A stretch of DNA of 61,414 nucleotides from NCBI GenBank assembly GCA_963762425.1, contig CAVXKY010000016.1:1-61414 (forward strand), read 5' to 3'. Positions 1 through 8,941 of the stretch are shown one piece after another. The notes under the pieces are model-generated. The model was not told where the DNA came from, searched no databases, and saw nothing but the letters and a program-made list of their open reading frames with translations. Position numbers and translations under genes: made by a program. This stretch comes from REEB95 sp963762425. GTDB taxonomy: Bacteria > Pseudomonadota > Alphaproteobacteria > ATCC43930 > CGMCC-115725. The stretch's first letter is position 1. Each line of letters starts with the position of its first letter.

Positions 1-1
1 G

Positions 2-76
2 AAACAGACGCTCGACGTCAGGCAATACACCGATCTGAGCTTCATCGACGAGGCGGCGCGGCGCCTCAAGCGCTGA
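2..76 (+). CDS. C-terminal tail of an unidentified protein (cut by window edge)
   Basis: The last 24 codons of an open frame run in from the left edge and stop at TGA 74-76. The visible tail ends in a basic, helix-like stretch (residues EAARRLKR). Tails like this occur in periplasmic substrate-binding proteins, but so little is visible that I do not assign a function. The gene converges on the hydrolase at 66-774. Confidence 0.35.
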   Translation, partial: KQTLDVRQYTDLSFIDEAARRLKR

Positions 77-774
77 TCAGGCGAGCCAACGCCGAGCGCG
101 GCGTTGACCGCGTCCGGTTGCTCCATGGTCGAGAGATGGCCGCAGGCCTCGACCACCTCCAGCAGCGCGCCCGGGATGAGCGCCGCCATTTCCTCATGCA
201 ACGCCACCGGCGTGAGCTGGTCCTGGTGCCCGCACAGCACCAGCGTCGGGCAGGATATCCGCGGCAGAGAGGCGCGGCTGTCGATCCGCCCGATGATCGC
301 CTTCTGCTGGCGCACAAACGCCTCCTTGCCCACGCGATGCGTCATCGCCGTGACGCGGCCGGTCAATTCGGAATCCTTCAAACGGTCGGGATGCAGGAAC
401 AGCGGCAACAGCCGCGGCGTCACGCCCTTGAAATCGCCCTTCTCGGCCAGTTCGATCAGGCCGCGGCGGCGCGATGACTGCTCCGGCGTATCCGCGCGCG
501 CGGCGGTGTCGAGCAGCGCCAGGCGTTTAACCCGCGCCGGGGCCTGGCGCAAAATCTCGAGCGCGCAATAGCCCCCCATGGACAATCCGGCGAGCGCGAA
601 TTCATGCGGCGCCGTGGCCAGGACTTGCTGCGCCATCGCCGCCAAACTGTCATCGAGCGTCAGATCCGCCACCCAGGGCGACGCCAGATCGCCCAATGCC
701 TCGATCTGGCTGCGCTACAGCTCCCGGTCGCAAAGCAGGCCGGGCAGCAGCACCAGCGGGGTTTTCTCGGCCAT
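66..774 (-). pseudogene. alpha/beta hydrolase, interrupted by a nonsense codon and a frameshift
   Basis: Read from ATG 774, the protein opens with an oxoadipate-enol-lactonase-like start (LVLLPGLLCD) and has the nucleophile elbow GLSMGG, a family G-x-S-x-G motif, and a late CGHLSTMEQP segment that should hold the catalytic histidine. At 715-717 a TAG sits where relatives usually have tryptophan (CDREL-stop-RSQ). Near 85-95 one base appears to be added: shifting frame there gives the normal ending ALARLISA and stop at 66, otherwise the frame runs off the window. Length without the lesions is about 236 residues, normal for the family. Substrate unknown. Either a young pseudogene or a pair of sequencing errors. 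Confidence 0.6.
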
Positions 775-919
775 GGCGGAGCCTAAGCCCGTGATTTATC
801 GGCAACAAGCCCGGGCGGAATTGCCCAAAACCGAGAAATAAATTGACTTTCCGTGTTATAACCCCAATTAAGAGACGTACCCCCAACCACGACCATCACA
901 GAAAGACGCAATTCGTTCG

Positions 920-2475
920 ATGAATTTTTCCGACCTCGGCCTTTCTCGGAGGTGTTACGGGCAGTCGAAGACGCTGGCTATAAATCCCCGACCCCCATCC
1001 AAGAACAGGCCATTCCCTACGTGCTCATGGGCCGCGACGTCCTCGGCAGCGCCCAGACCGGCACCGGCAAGACCGCCTCCTTCACGCTTCCCATGATCGA
1101 CATTCTGGCCTCGGGCCGCGCGCGCGCGCGCATGCCGCGCACGCTGGTGCTCGAGCCGACGCGCGAGCTTGCCACGCAAGTCGCCGAAGCGTTCGACGTC
1201 TACGGCAAATACCACAAGCTCAACCAGGCGCTGCTGATCGGCGGCGAAAGCTTCACCGACCAGCTGCGCAAGCTCGACCGCGGCGTCGACGTGCTGATCG
1301 CCACGCCCGGCCGGCTGATCGATCTTTTCGAGCGCGGCAAGATCCTGCTCTCGGACGTCAAGATCCTGGTGATCGACGAAGCCGACCGCATGCTCGACAT
1401 GGGATTTATCCCGGACGTCGAGCGCATCGTCGGCTTGCTGCCCAAGATCCGTCAGACGCTGTTCTTCTCCGCCACCATGCCGCCCGAAATCCGCCGTCTT
1501 GCCGACGCCTTCCTGATGAACCCCAAGGAAATTTCCGTGGCGCCGCCCGCCTCGCCAGCCGCGCTCGTGACCCAGGGGCTGATCGTGGTCCAGCCCGACG
1601 AGAAACGCGACACGCTGCGCCGCCTGATCGCCGTCGAGAACGTCAAGAACGCGCTCATCTTCTGCAACCGCAAGCGCGACGTCGACATCCTCAACCGTTC
1701 GCTGAAGCGCCACGGCCTCGACACCGCGGCGCTGCACGGCGACATGCCGCAATCCAAACGCACCGAGACGCTGGATCGCTTCCGCAACAACGAAATCCGC
1801 CTGCTGGTGTGCAGCGACGTCGCCGCGCGCGGCCTCGACATCCAGGGCATGTCGCATGTGTTCAATTTCGACGTGCCGATCCACGCCGAGGATTACGTCC
1901 ACCGCATCGGCCGCACCGGCCGCGCCGGCAACGAAGGCCGCGCCTTCACCCTCGCCGCGCCCGAGGACGGGCGTTTCGTCCAGGCGATCGAGCAATTGAT
2001 CGGCCGGCCGATCCCGCCGGTTTCGGTCGAGGGCATCCGCCAGGCCGCGTTGTCCTTCGAGGAAGGCGACGGCCGCCGCTCCCGGCCGCAACACGGCAGG
2101 CACCAAGCCAAATCCGCCGGTCATGCGCCGCGCCACGGCCGCGGCCCCAAGCCGCAAGACCGGCCGCAGCCCGAGCACAAGCCCCACGCCGCTCATTCCG
2201 CTCCGCAACCGGCCCCGCAACCCGCCAAGGATTCCGGCCACGGCCAGCGTCCGGAACCCCGCCAGCAACAGCACCGTGCGCCTCCCGGCCCCCGGCCGCA
2301 GCAGCCGCATTTCACGCCGGTGACCATGGGGGCATCACCCCACCCCGCCGCGCCGCCGCAAACGCCGCGAGAGGATCACCGTCCGGATAGCGGCGGCGAA
2401 GGCCGCGGCGTGGTAGGCTTCGGCGATCACATGCCGGCTTTCCTCACCGGACGGGGCAAGACCGCGCGGCAATAA
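920..2475 (+). CDS. rhlE: DEAD-box ATP-dependent RNA helicase, RhlE type
   Basis: RNA helicase that unwinds or remodels RNA with ATP in the cytoplasm, probably in ribosome assembly or RNA turnover. Visible motifs in order: PTPIQ (Q motif), AQTGTGKT (Walker A), PTRELA, DEAD in IDEADRMLDMGF, SAT, the RGLDI segment and HRIGRTGR. A low-complexity Pro/His/Gln/Arg-rich tail of about 130 residues follows the core and ends in a short conserved-looking GFGDHMPAFL segment. The natural start is probably ATG 920 (MNFSDLGLS), but a base seems to be missing near 945-948, since adding one C gives MNFSDLGLSPEVLRAV; the unbroken frame only begins at GTG 952. Chromosomal gene, not part of an operon with the next gene as far as I can tell. 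Confidence 0.88.
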
Positions 2476-2497
2476 CCGGCAGCATGAAGGAGCGCCG

Positions 2498-2755
2498 ATG
2501 AAAGCCATCTTCGTCAGCGTGAAATGCGATCTCGGCCAGGCCTACAAGGTCGCCGAGGAAGCGGTCGAAACCGTGCCCGAGGTCTCCGAGGTGTTCTCGG
2601 TCTCGGGCCAATACGATTTGCTGATGAAATGCTATCTCGCCGACGACGCGGATATCGGCCATTTCGTCATCGAGCGGTTGCAGCGGCTGCAAGGGGTGAA
2701 GGACACCTTCACCACCGTGGCCTACAAGGCCTTCTCCCTCGACAAATCATCCTGA
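2498..2755 (+). CDS. stand-alone Lrp/AsnC ligand-binding (RAM) domain protein
   Basis: The 85-residue protein is only the C-terminal effector domain of the Lrp/AsnC family (MKAIFVSVKC start, VSGQYDLLMKC and a final TTVAYKAF strand) and has no N-terminal HTH. Such SMB/RAM-only proteins form oligomeric rings that bind small effectors such as amino acids; direct DNA binding is not expected. An AAGGAGCG ribosome site lies just upstream of ATG 2498. It sits 5 bp before the Rieske gene, so the two may be co-transcribed. Confidence 0.75.
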   Translation: MKAIFVSVKCDLGQAYKVAEEAVETVPEVSEVFSVSGQYDLLMKCYLADDADIGHFVIERLQRLQGVKDTFTTVAYKAFSLDKSS

Positions 2756-2760
2756 ACCTC

Positions 2761-3081
2761 ATGGCCGGAAACGGAAACTGGGTCACTGTCGCCAAGCTGG
2801 ACGACGTCAAGCCGGGCGACGTGGTGGGCATCAAGCAGGGCGAGCGCGAGATCGCGCTCTACAACCTCGACGGCGCGATCTACGCCACCGACAATCTCTG
2901 CACCCATGCCTTCGCCTTGCTGAGCCAGGGCTGGCTCGACGGCGAGATCATCGAATGCCCGCTGCATGGCGGGCGCTTCGAGGTCAAGACCGGCAAGGCC
3001 GCGGGCCCGCCGGTCAGCGACGACCTCAAGACCTATAAGGTGCGGATGACGGGCGGGGATATCCAGATTTTGCTGGACTGA
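2761..3081 (+). CDS. Rieske [2Fe-2S] ferredoxin-like protein
   Basis: A 106-residue protein with the Rieske cluster motifs C-T-H (CTHAFALL) and C-P-L-H (CPLHGG) spaced as in ferredoxin components of ring-hydroxylating dioxygenases and in small nitrite-reductase-like Rieske proteins. It should be a soluble one-electron carrier. No oxygenase or reductase partner is adjacent, so its redox partner is unknown. The start ATG 2761 follows the preceding stop by 5 bp. The 3' end overlaps the converging GT87 gene by 56 bp. Confidence 0.85.
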   Translation: MAGNGNWVTVAKLDDVKPGDVVGIKQGEREIALYNLDGAIYATDNLCTHAFALLSQGWLDGEIIECPLHGGRFEVKTGKAAGPPVSDDLKTYKVRMTGGDIQILLD

Positions 3082-4297
3082 GCGCCGGGTTCTTGCCGGC
3101 TGCTTCCCGGCAGGATCGCGCCAGAATCATCGCCAGCAGCGCCAGGCTCGCGAGCGGCCCCACCGGCACGTGCCAGCCCTGGCCGAGGCCGAGCGTCAGC
3201 AGCGGAATGACGAAGACCAGCGCCAGCCCGGCTTTTTCCCAAGGCTGGAATCCGGTGCGCCGCGCCAGGCGGATGAGAAAAGCCGCCGCCATCGCCGCCA
3301 GCATGAAATCGTAGAGCAGAACCACCGGCACGGCCAAAAGCGTCGCCGCCGCTAGCGCCGCGCCGCGCAGCTCGAGGCTGAGATCGTTCCACCAGACATA
3401 AGCGACCATCGACGCCGCCGCGAGGGTCGCCACGCCCTGGACCGCATAGGCCGGGCCGACATCGAAACCGATCAGCCGCGCGGCGGCGAACGGGCTGATC
3501 ATGCCGGCGAGATTGATCCGGCCGAATTCATAGGTCGCGTGCGAATTGAGGGCCGCGCCCAGATAGGCCTGCCAGGTTTCCCAGCCGAACAGGGCGGCCG
3601 AGGCGCAACAAATCGCCGCGACCGTGGCCGCCGCCACGGCGAAGGTTCCCCAGCGCCGCCCGGCGATGAGCGCCACCGGCACCAGCAACGCCAGATGCGG
3701 CTTGTAGCAAAGGGCACCGAAAAACAGCCCGGCCCAGGCCGGCCGGCGGTCGACGCACAGCATCCCGGCGCCGAACAGGCTCGCGGTCAGCAACGCGTTC
3801 TGGCCGAGGCCGATTGTCCAGAACACCGCCGGAAACGCCAGCATCGGCACCAGCGCGGCGGAAAGCGGCTCGTCCAGGATGCGGCGCGCCACGCCGAGAT
3901 AGAGCGCGAGGCTCAGCGCTTCGAAGACGGCGAAGGCGATGAGATAAGGCAGATGCGCGAGCAAGGCGCAAATCAGCAGGAAGACCGGCGGATAATAGAA
4001 AAACTGATAGGCGATGCCCGGTTGGGTCGCAGCCTGTTCGGCGGCGAAATGCGCCGCCTGATCGTAGGCCAGGGCGGGGTGGCCGGCATCGGCGAGATTT
4101 CCCGCGGCGTAGAAGCTGGCGAAATCCGTGGTCAGCGGATGATCGAGCGGGACGATCCAGCCATGCGTGCCGGCGATCAGGAACAGGAACGCCGCCACTT
4201 CGACGGCGAACAAGATCCGGGCATAGGCGAGGATGCGCGCGCGGCCGAGCCAGTCGCCGCTCCGCAGCCATTGGTATATCCGGTTTGCCCCTTCCAT
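3026..4297 (-). CDS. polytopic membrane protein, GT87 (DUF2029) glycosyltransferase family
   Basis: The 423-residue protein has about ten hydrophobic segments and the GT87/DUF2029 pattern: an early periplasmic loop with DFASFYAAG, then FFYYPPVF, and a GLGQNALL segment. Family members are mannosyl- or arabinosyltransferase-like enzymes that use polyprenyl-phosphate sugars on the outer face of the cytoplasmic membrane. The acceptor here is unknown. ATG 4297 is the first good start. The C-terminal 19 codons overlap the Rieske gene on the other strand. Confidence 0.75.
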   Translation of the reverse strand: MEGANRIYQWLRSGDWLGRARILAYARILFAVEVAAFLFLIAGTHGWIVPLDHPLTTDFASFYAAGNLADAGHPALAYDQAAHFAAEQAATQPGIAYQFFYYPPVFLLICALLAHLPYLIAFAVFEALSLALYLGVARRILDEPLSAALVPMLAFPAVFWTIGLGQNALLTASLFGAGMLCVDRRPAWAGLFFGALCYKPHLALLVPVALIAGRRWGTFAVAAATVAAICCASAALFGWETWQAYLGAALNSHATYEFGRINLAGMISPFAAARLIGFDVGPAYAVQGVATLAAASMVAYVWWNDLSLELRGAALAAATLLAVPVVLLYDFMLAAMAAAFLIRLARRTGFQPWEKAGLALVFVIPLLTLGLGQGWHVPVGPLASLALLAMILARSCREAAGKNPALSPAKSGYPRPSSAPYRS

Positions 4298-4374
4298 GAG
4301 CGGAAAGTCTAGCGGGGCACCGGTAATAAACTGTTAAGGCTGCCGGCCTGCCGGGCCGGCCTGGAAGCCGCCGC

Positions 4375-4734
4375 TCAGCGCACGGTGCGGATGGCCATGG
4401 CCGTCATGTCGTATTCCGGCATGGCGACCATGTTGTGGCCCACCAGCTGGCGGCTGCTCACCAGCACGATGGCGTTCGCGCCCTGACGGGCGGCGGCCGA
4501 TTTGAGCGTCTCGATCATGCTGGCTTCGGTGTCCGACCAGCCGCCATGCACCGTGAGCATGCCGATGCGGATGTAATAAACCGGCGGCGGCTTGTCGAAG
4601 ACCTGGACCAGGTCGCCCCATGCCAGGTAATGGGTGTTGCTGGTCGGGGTGAAGTCGGCGCCGGCGCAGCCGGCCAAAACCAAGCCCAGAATTGCCGCCG
4701 CCGCGGCGCGCCGTCCATTCATCATGCGATCCAA
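4375..4734 (-). CDS. small predicted lipoprotein
   Basis: A 119-residue protein with a signal peptide and lipobox (LGLVLAGC) near residue 22, so it should be lipidated and anchored in a membrane facing the periplasm. The rest (IETLKSAAARQGANAIVLVSS and so on) resembles small envelope lipoproteins of unknown role. ATG 4734 is 27 bp from the left boundary of the tRNA-Phe element, so its upstream control region may have been replaced by element insertion. Confidence 0.65.
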   Translation of the reverse strand: MDRMMNGRRAAAAAILGLVLAGCAGADFTPTSNTHYLAWGDLVQVFDKPPPVYYIRIGMLTVHGGWSDTEASMIETLKSAAARQGANAIVLVSSRQLVGHNMVAMPEYDMTAMAIRTVR

Positions 4735-4760
4735 TCATCCACCGTGGGGCGGAGAAAAGA

Positions 4761-4782
4761 GATGGTGCCAGGGGCGGAATCC
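4761..4782. repeat. left attachment-site copy (tRNA-Phe 3' end)
   Basis: The segment matches 11107-11128 (end of tRNA-Phe including the encoded CCA and part of the T arm) except for one C deleted in a CCC run. This is my best candidate for the distal att site of the element. Confidence 0.55.
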
Positions 4783-4879
4783 CACTGCGCACCTAACCAG
4801 CGATGTGTATTGGCTATTTTTTGCGTCGTCAATGCCCCTACCCTCACCGCTACCCGCAAAAATTAGGACTTAAACGGGC

Positions 4880-4899
4880 ATCGAACCACCACCCGTGAT
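4880..4899. repeat. second tRNA-Phe-like fragment inside the left boundary
   Basis: This 20-base stretch matches the T-arm/variable/anticodon-stem part of the antisense tRNA-Phe sequence (around 11126-11147) with two bases missing. It may be part of a decayed att site or of an earlier insertion. Confidence 0.3.
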
Positions 4900-4945
4900 G
4901 AGTAACTATGTTCAGCTTCGTAGAGACGACTAACGATCACTGAAA

Positions 4946-5623
4946 TCATGGCGCGTCTCCAATTTCAAACATGAAGGCATTCTGATCTTTAATGCTCGGG
5001 TCTAAATTGAGTGCAAGCGGGTGAGAACCTTGAAGAATTTTTATAAGTGCCGCAGCCCCTATTGGGAGATCATTAAGTGAAACTTGCTTTCCTTCTTCCC
5101 GTCTCGGACCAGGGCCGACTTTGATAATAATGCCCTCTAATGCCCCGGAAGTGAGCACACTATTTGGTCCTTCAACATCCCAACCACTGTCTCTAAATAT
5201 TTGCGCCCACTGAGCCGCGCATTTCTGTGCCGGGCTATTTGAGGCTAATGCCATCAAAGCAACTTTCTGTTGGCCGACAGATTTCAAGGCATCAACAATG
5301 CCGCTTCGGATGTTGTCGGGAACCGCGCAATACGCATCACGCGGGGGTGGCGCTAGTTGGAAAGGTGATACTCGCTCATCTAGTATATGGCCAATGGCGT
5401 CGATCTTGGTGCCGAGAACACCAAAATTGCTGTTCAGCGATTGTTGGTTCATCACGCCGCTAGCAACAAGCAGACCGGTACCAAGAGCGCCGACCGCAAG
5501 AAAGGCGATCCTAAACCATATGAGGCTTCGCTCCGTCGGGCGCGTAACCGTGACGTGGAAGCCCAAATAACCGAGTATTAGCTGACATACGCCAGCCGCC
5601 ACTAATACGATAATAATACTCAT
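4946..5623 (-). CDS. unknown protein with two N-terminal membrane segments
   Basis: I do not recognise this 225-residue protein. Residues about 3-25 and 35-58 are hydrophobic and likely span the membrane. The remaining 160 residues look soluble, with a Cys at about 99 (DAYCAVP) and an alpha/beta-like segment (VALMALASNSPAQKCAAQW) that suggests a sensor or binding domain. It is the outermost cargo gene of the tRNA-Phe element, facing out of it. Lower GC than the host supports acquisition by transfer. Confidence 0.55.
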   Translation of the reverse strand: MSIIIVLVAAGVCQLILGYLGFHVTVTRPTERSLIWFRIAFLAVGALGTGLLVASGVMNQQSLNSNFGVLGTKIDAIGHILDERVSPFQLAPPPRDAYCAVPDNIRSGIVDALKSVGQQKVALMALASNSPAQKCAAQWAQIFRDSGWDVEGPNSVLTSGALEGIIIKVGPGPRREEGKQVSLNDLPIGAAALIKILQGSHPLALNLDPSIKDQNAFMFEIGDAP

Positions 5624-5793
5624 GGCCGGACTCTGCCTTCCGCAACCCTATGCCGCCATAGTAAAAGAGAAGCATGGTCTAAAGTAGGGGGTTAATCTCC
5701 CTCGTTTGCTCGATGACCAACCCCATGTTTCAATGCTGCTATGGAATTCATCGTAGCCGATAACCGACGAATTATTGGGAGTTTTACAACGCC

Positions 5794-7620
5794 GTGGCCC
5801 TTTCACTAAACAAACCCAAGCTCGACAACCTCGCATCGGACATCTGGAAATCCGCCGAGCGGTTACGGGGCAAGTTCAAGGCCTATGAATTTCAGAACGT
5901 AATTCTGCCGATCATCGTAATTCGCCGCCTGGAGTGCGTGTTGATCGACTGGCGGGAGAAGAAGGCCGCCGAGGTACGTAAGAGCCGGCCCAAGCTCACA
6001 GAAAAAGAACTTGCAAAGCTGGTCAAAGAATTGGAGCTGAATCCAAGCAGTGTCCGTTCTCGAACAAGACGCACTGGACGCTCCGCAAGGTCTATGAGGA
6101 AGATCACGCGTTGCTGGAAGAGAACTTCCGCAAATACATCAACGGCTTTTCGGAGAACGTTGACGACATCATTGAGCACTTCAATTACCGAGCCACCATC
6201 GGCCTGATGGTGAAGAATAATCGGCTGGCCCCAATCCTGAACCAATATAAGGAACTCTCGCTCGGCCCCGACCAGCTTTCTGGGCTGGAGATGGGCTATA
6301 TCTACGAGGAGTTGCTCCGACGTTTCTCGGAACAAAGTGGCGAGGAGGCTGGAGAGCACTTCACCCCTCGCGAAGTCATCCGGCTCATGGTCGAATTGCT
6401 GGAGATTCCCATCCCCGACCGGCATTTGTCGATCTACGATCCCGCAAGCGGCACCGGCGGCATGTTGTCCGTGGCAAAGGAGCACCTACTGGAGCGCGCC
6501 GACACACCGGAGGAAAAGGCGCGGGTGGAAAAATTCGTCACTGTTCACGGCCAGGAGCTTTCCCCCACGAACTACGCCGTGTGTCAGGCCGACCTTCTCA
6601 TCAAGAACGACCGCCAGGCCACCGTTTACCTCGGCAACTCACTCATCCCGAATGACCCGAACAGCAAGGAGCCGGGCGACCAGTGGCCAGAGCCAAAATG
6701 GCGCTTCCATCGGATGCTGAGCAATCCGCCCTTTGGTGTCACCTGGGGCGGCAAAGACGGCTACGAGAAGGAAGCCCGCAAACTAGAAAAGACCCGTTAC
6801 CGGGCTGGGATGCCGCGCGTGAATGACGGGGCACTTCTCTTCCTGCAAACCATGCTGGCCAAGATGGCTCCGCCCGAGGAAGGTGGCAGCCGAATCGCTA
6901 TCATCTTCAATGGCTCGCCTCTCTCCAATGGCGACTGCGGCTCGGGCGAGAGCGAAATCCGGCGCTGGATTTGGAGCACGACTGGCTCGACGCCATCGTG
7001 ATGCTACCCGACCAGCTTTTCTATAACACCGGCATCTCCACTTACATCTGGCTGCTACGGAACGACAAGCCCGCCAACCACAAGGGCCGGGTGATGCTAA
7101 TCGACACCCGACAGCAGTTCGAGAAAGAGCCAAAATCCTTTGGGAACAAACGTAACCGCATTACCGACGCGCATCGCGCTTGGGTCGAAGAGCGCTACCA
7201 GAAAGGCTGGGCCAAGGGTTACTCCGACAAGCATGTCAAAATCTTCCAGCGCGAGGACTTTGCCTACCACAAGGTCAGCGTCGTTTTCTGGCAGACAGAT
7301 GAGAAAGATAAGCCTGCTATTATCACAGAGACTTACGAGAAGGATTTCACCGCAGCGAACGTGAAGAAGGAACTGGACTTCTACGAGAGCGACCTGACCT
7401 TCCGCGTGCAGGTGAAAGTTAAGGGCAGAGAGAATATCGTCGAATTCACTCTCAAACCGAAGGACAATGCCGCCAAGAAATTTAAAGAAGCCTTGGTCGA
7501 TGCGGATGAAACGATTTCCGTCGAATGGACGCACCGGCACTACGTGCAGGACGACGAATACATCCCGTACGGCGAGGATATCGGGGTATTCCTGAAGCGG
7601 GAAATCGCCAATCCAGTACA
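5794..7620 (+). pseudogene. hsdM: type I restriction-modification methyltransferase subunit, frameshifted and 3'-truncated
   Basis: N6-adenine methyltransferase of a type I restriction system. GTG 5794 opens the N-terminal HsdM_N domain (LNKPKLDNLASDIWKSAE). The catalytic domain shows the AdoMet motif DPASGTGGM and the catalytic NPPF (SNPPFGVTW). Two single-base deletions disturb the frame, near 6045 (AAG AAA-type run) and near 6971 (a T run); repairing each restores a collinear protein, so these may be sequencing errors. The 3' end is truly abnormal: near 7600-7620 HsdM sequence (VFLKREIANP) passes straight into the C-terminal part of HsdR in another frame. The specificity subunit hsdS is missing. 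The system cannot be functional as drawn. Confidence 0.75.
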
Positions 7621-8750
7621 AGGCCGAGGTGATGCTCCGCATCTTCGAGAAGGACGTGAAGCCACTTATCGATGGACACGCCAAGGCGATGATCGTCACT
7701 TCATCGCGTGTAGCCGGATTGCGGTACTTCAACATCATCAAGGAGAAGCTCAAGGAACGCGGCGCTGGCTACAAGGTGCTCTACGCTTTCTCCGATTTTG
7801 TCCACCCGGAGACGAACGAAACCATCAGTGAATACGCCGTTAATGAGCTACAGCCCAGCGAGCTGATTGAGGACCGCTTCGAGGGCGACGATTACCGGAT
7901 CATGGTCGTGGCGAATAAATTTCAGACCGGATTCGACCAACCATTGCTCGCAGGCATGTTTCTCGACAAGCCCGTGGTTGAGCGTAATGCGGTGCAGACG
8001 GTGTCCCGTTTGAACCGCAGTCACCAGGGAAAGAAGGATGTGGTGGTCGTGGATTTCACGAACAATGCCAAGCAAATCCTTAAAGCTTTCACGAAGTATC
8101 GGAAAGGCACGCCCTTCGAACCGGAGGAGCCCGATAAAGACCTCTGCCCGAAACTGTACGCGGAGATTCTTGCGGCGAGTGTGTTCACGCAGAAGGACGC
8201 CACCGACCTACTGAAGCAGATCGAGAGCGGCACGGATGCGTCGGTACAATTTCAGGTGAACGCTTTGCGGACGCGCTTTCAGGCGAAGCTCTCTGATTGG
8301 GAAGAACGCAAGGCGTTTGTCTATCTGCTAGACCGATTCGTGAAGAGCTTCCATTTCCTGAGCTGCTTCTTCACCTACCCGCGAGCGATCCAGGAGTTCG
8401 CGGCGTTTGCCGAATGCGTCGGCCCGCAACTTATCAAGGTGGGAACCGTTTCAGACATGATGAAGCTAATTAGGGCCACGGGGGTCACCAAGGCGGCAGT
8501 GCAGTATCAAGGGGTGATGACGAGCAGCGGCCCGGTAAAGCTACAGCCCGGCAAAGGAAAGAAAAGCGCGGGTCCGCCATCTGTGAAAGTGTCCGTACAG
8601 GACATGATCACGGAGATTTCGGGCTACCTGCTCTTCAAAACAATGCCCTCGCTTGCATCATTGGAAAAAGCTCCGCTGCCAACACCAGATATGCTCACCG
8701 TCGCTTGGCAACGGGTAGGGTTAGGGCCGTTCTCTATTGATCGGGCCTAG
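7605..8750 (+). pseudogene. hsdR: C-terminal fragment of type I restriction endonuclease subunit
   Basis: From about 7605 the sequence encodes the second half of the HsdR translocase: KAMIVTSSRVAGLRYF, then the helicase motif V/VI region (VVANKFQTGFDQP, VQTVSRLNRSHQGK, VVVDFTN), then the C-terminal helical domain, ending at TAG 8748-8750. The N-terminal nuclease domain and first RecA-like domain (Walker A, DEAH box) are absent. The fragment begins exactly where HsdM is cut, consistent with one internal deletion that removed the end of hsdM, hsdS if it lay between, and the front of hsdR. Confidence 0.75.
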
Positions 8751-8793
8751 GAAGCTTTTTCCGTTTGAGGACGAGTTCTGATAAACTCCCATT

Positions 8794-8931
8794 ATGGCAA
8801 TTATCGTCAGATTGGTGCTGGGATTGGCAGCGCTGTTGCTAATTACGTTCATGTCCGCAGTATTTGGCGTAGGAGGGTTTCTGTTCACGCTAGGATTATT
8901 CGCAGTTATCTTCTTTGCCTTTGCCGGGTGA
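8794..8931 (+). CDS. 45-residue hydrophobic peptide
   Basis: ATG 8794 to TGA 8931 encodes a short peptide that is almost entirely hydrophobic (MAIIVRLVLGLAALLL onward, ending FFAFAG), with room for one or two membrane helices. It lies in the 190-bp gap between the hsdR remnant and the Cas4-like gene, 10 bp before the latter. The ribosome site is weak, so coding status is uncertain. No family recognised. Confidence 0.35.
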   Translation: MAIIVRLVLGLAALLLITFMSAVFGVGGFLFTLGLFAVIFFAFAG

Positions 8932-8941
8932 GGTTCAAGTT

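Noticed and set aside
843..865. A TTGACT ... TATAAC arrangement upstream of rhlE.
   Set aside because: The two boxes are only eight bases apart, which is too close for a sigma-70 promoter.
4342..4360. A GC-rich hairpin just after the lipoprotein gene stop.
   Set aside because: The stem is good but no T-rich tract follows on the minus strand, so I do not call it a terminator.
5648..5836. A 62-codon minus-strand frame upstream of hsdM.
   Set aside because: No ribosome site, no family resemblance, and it overlaps the hsdM start.
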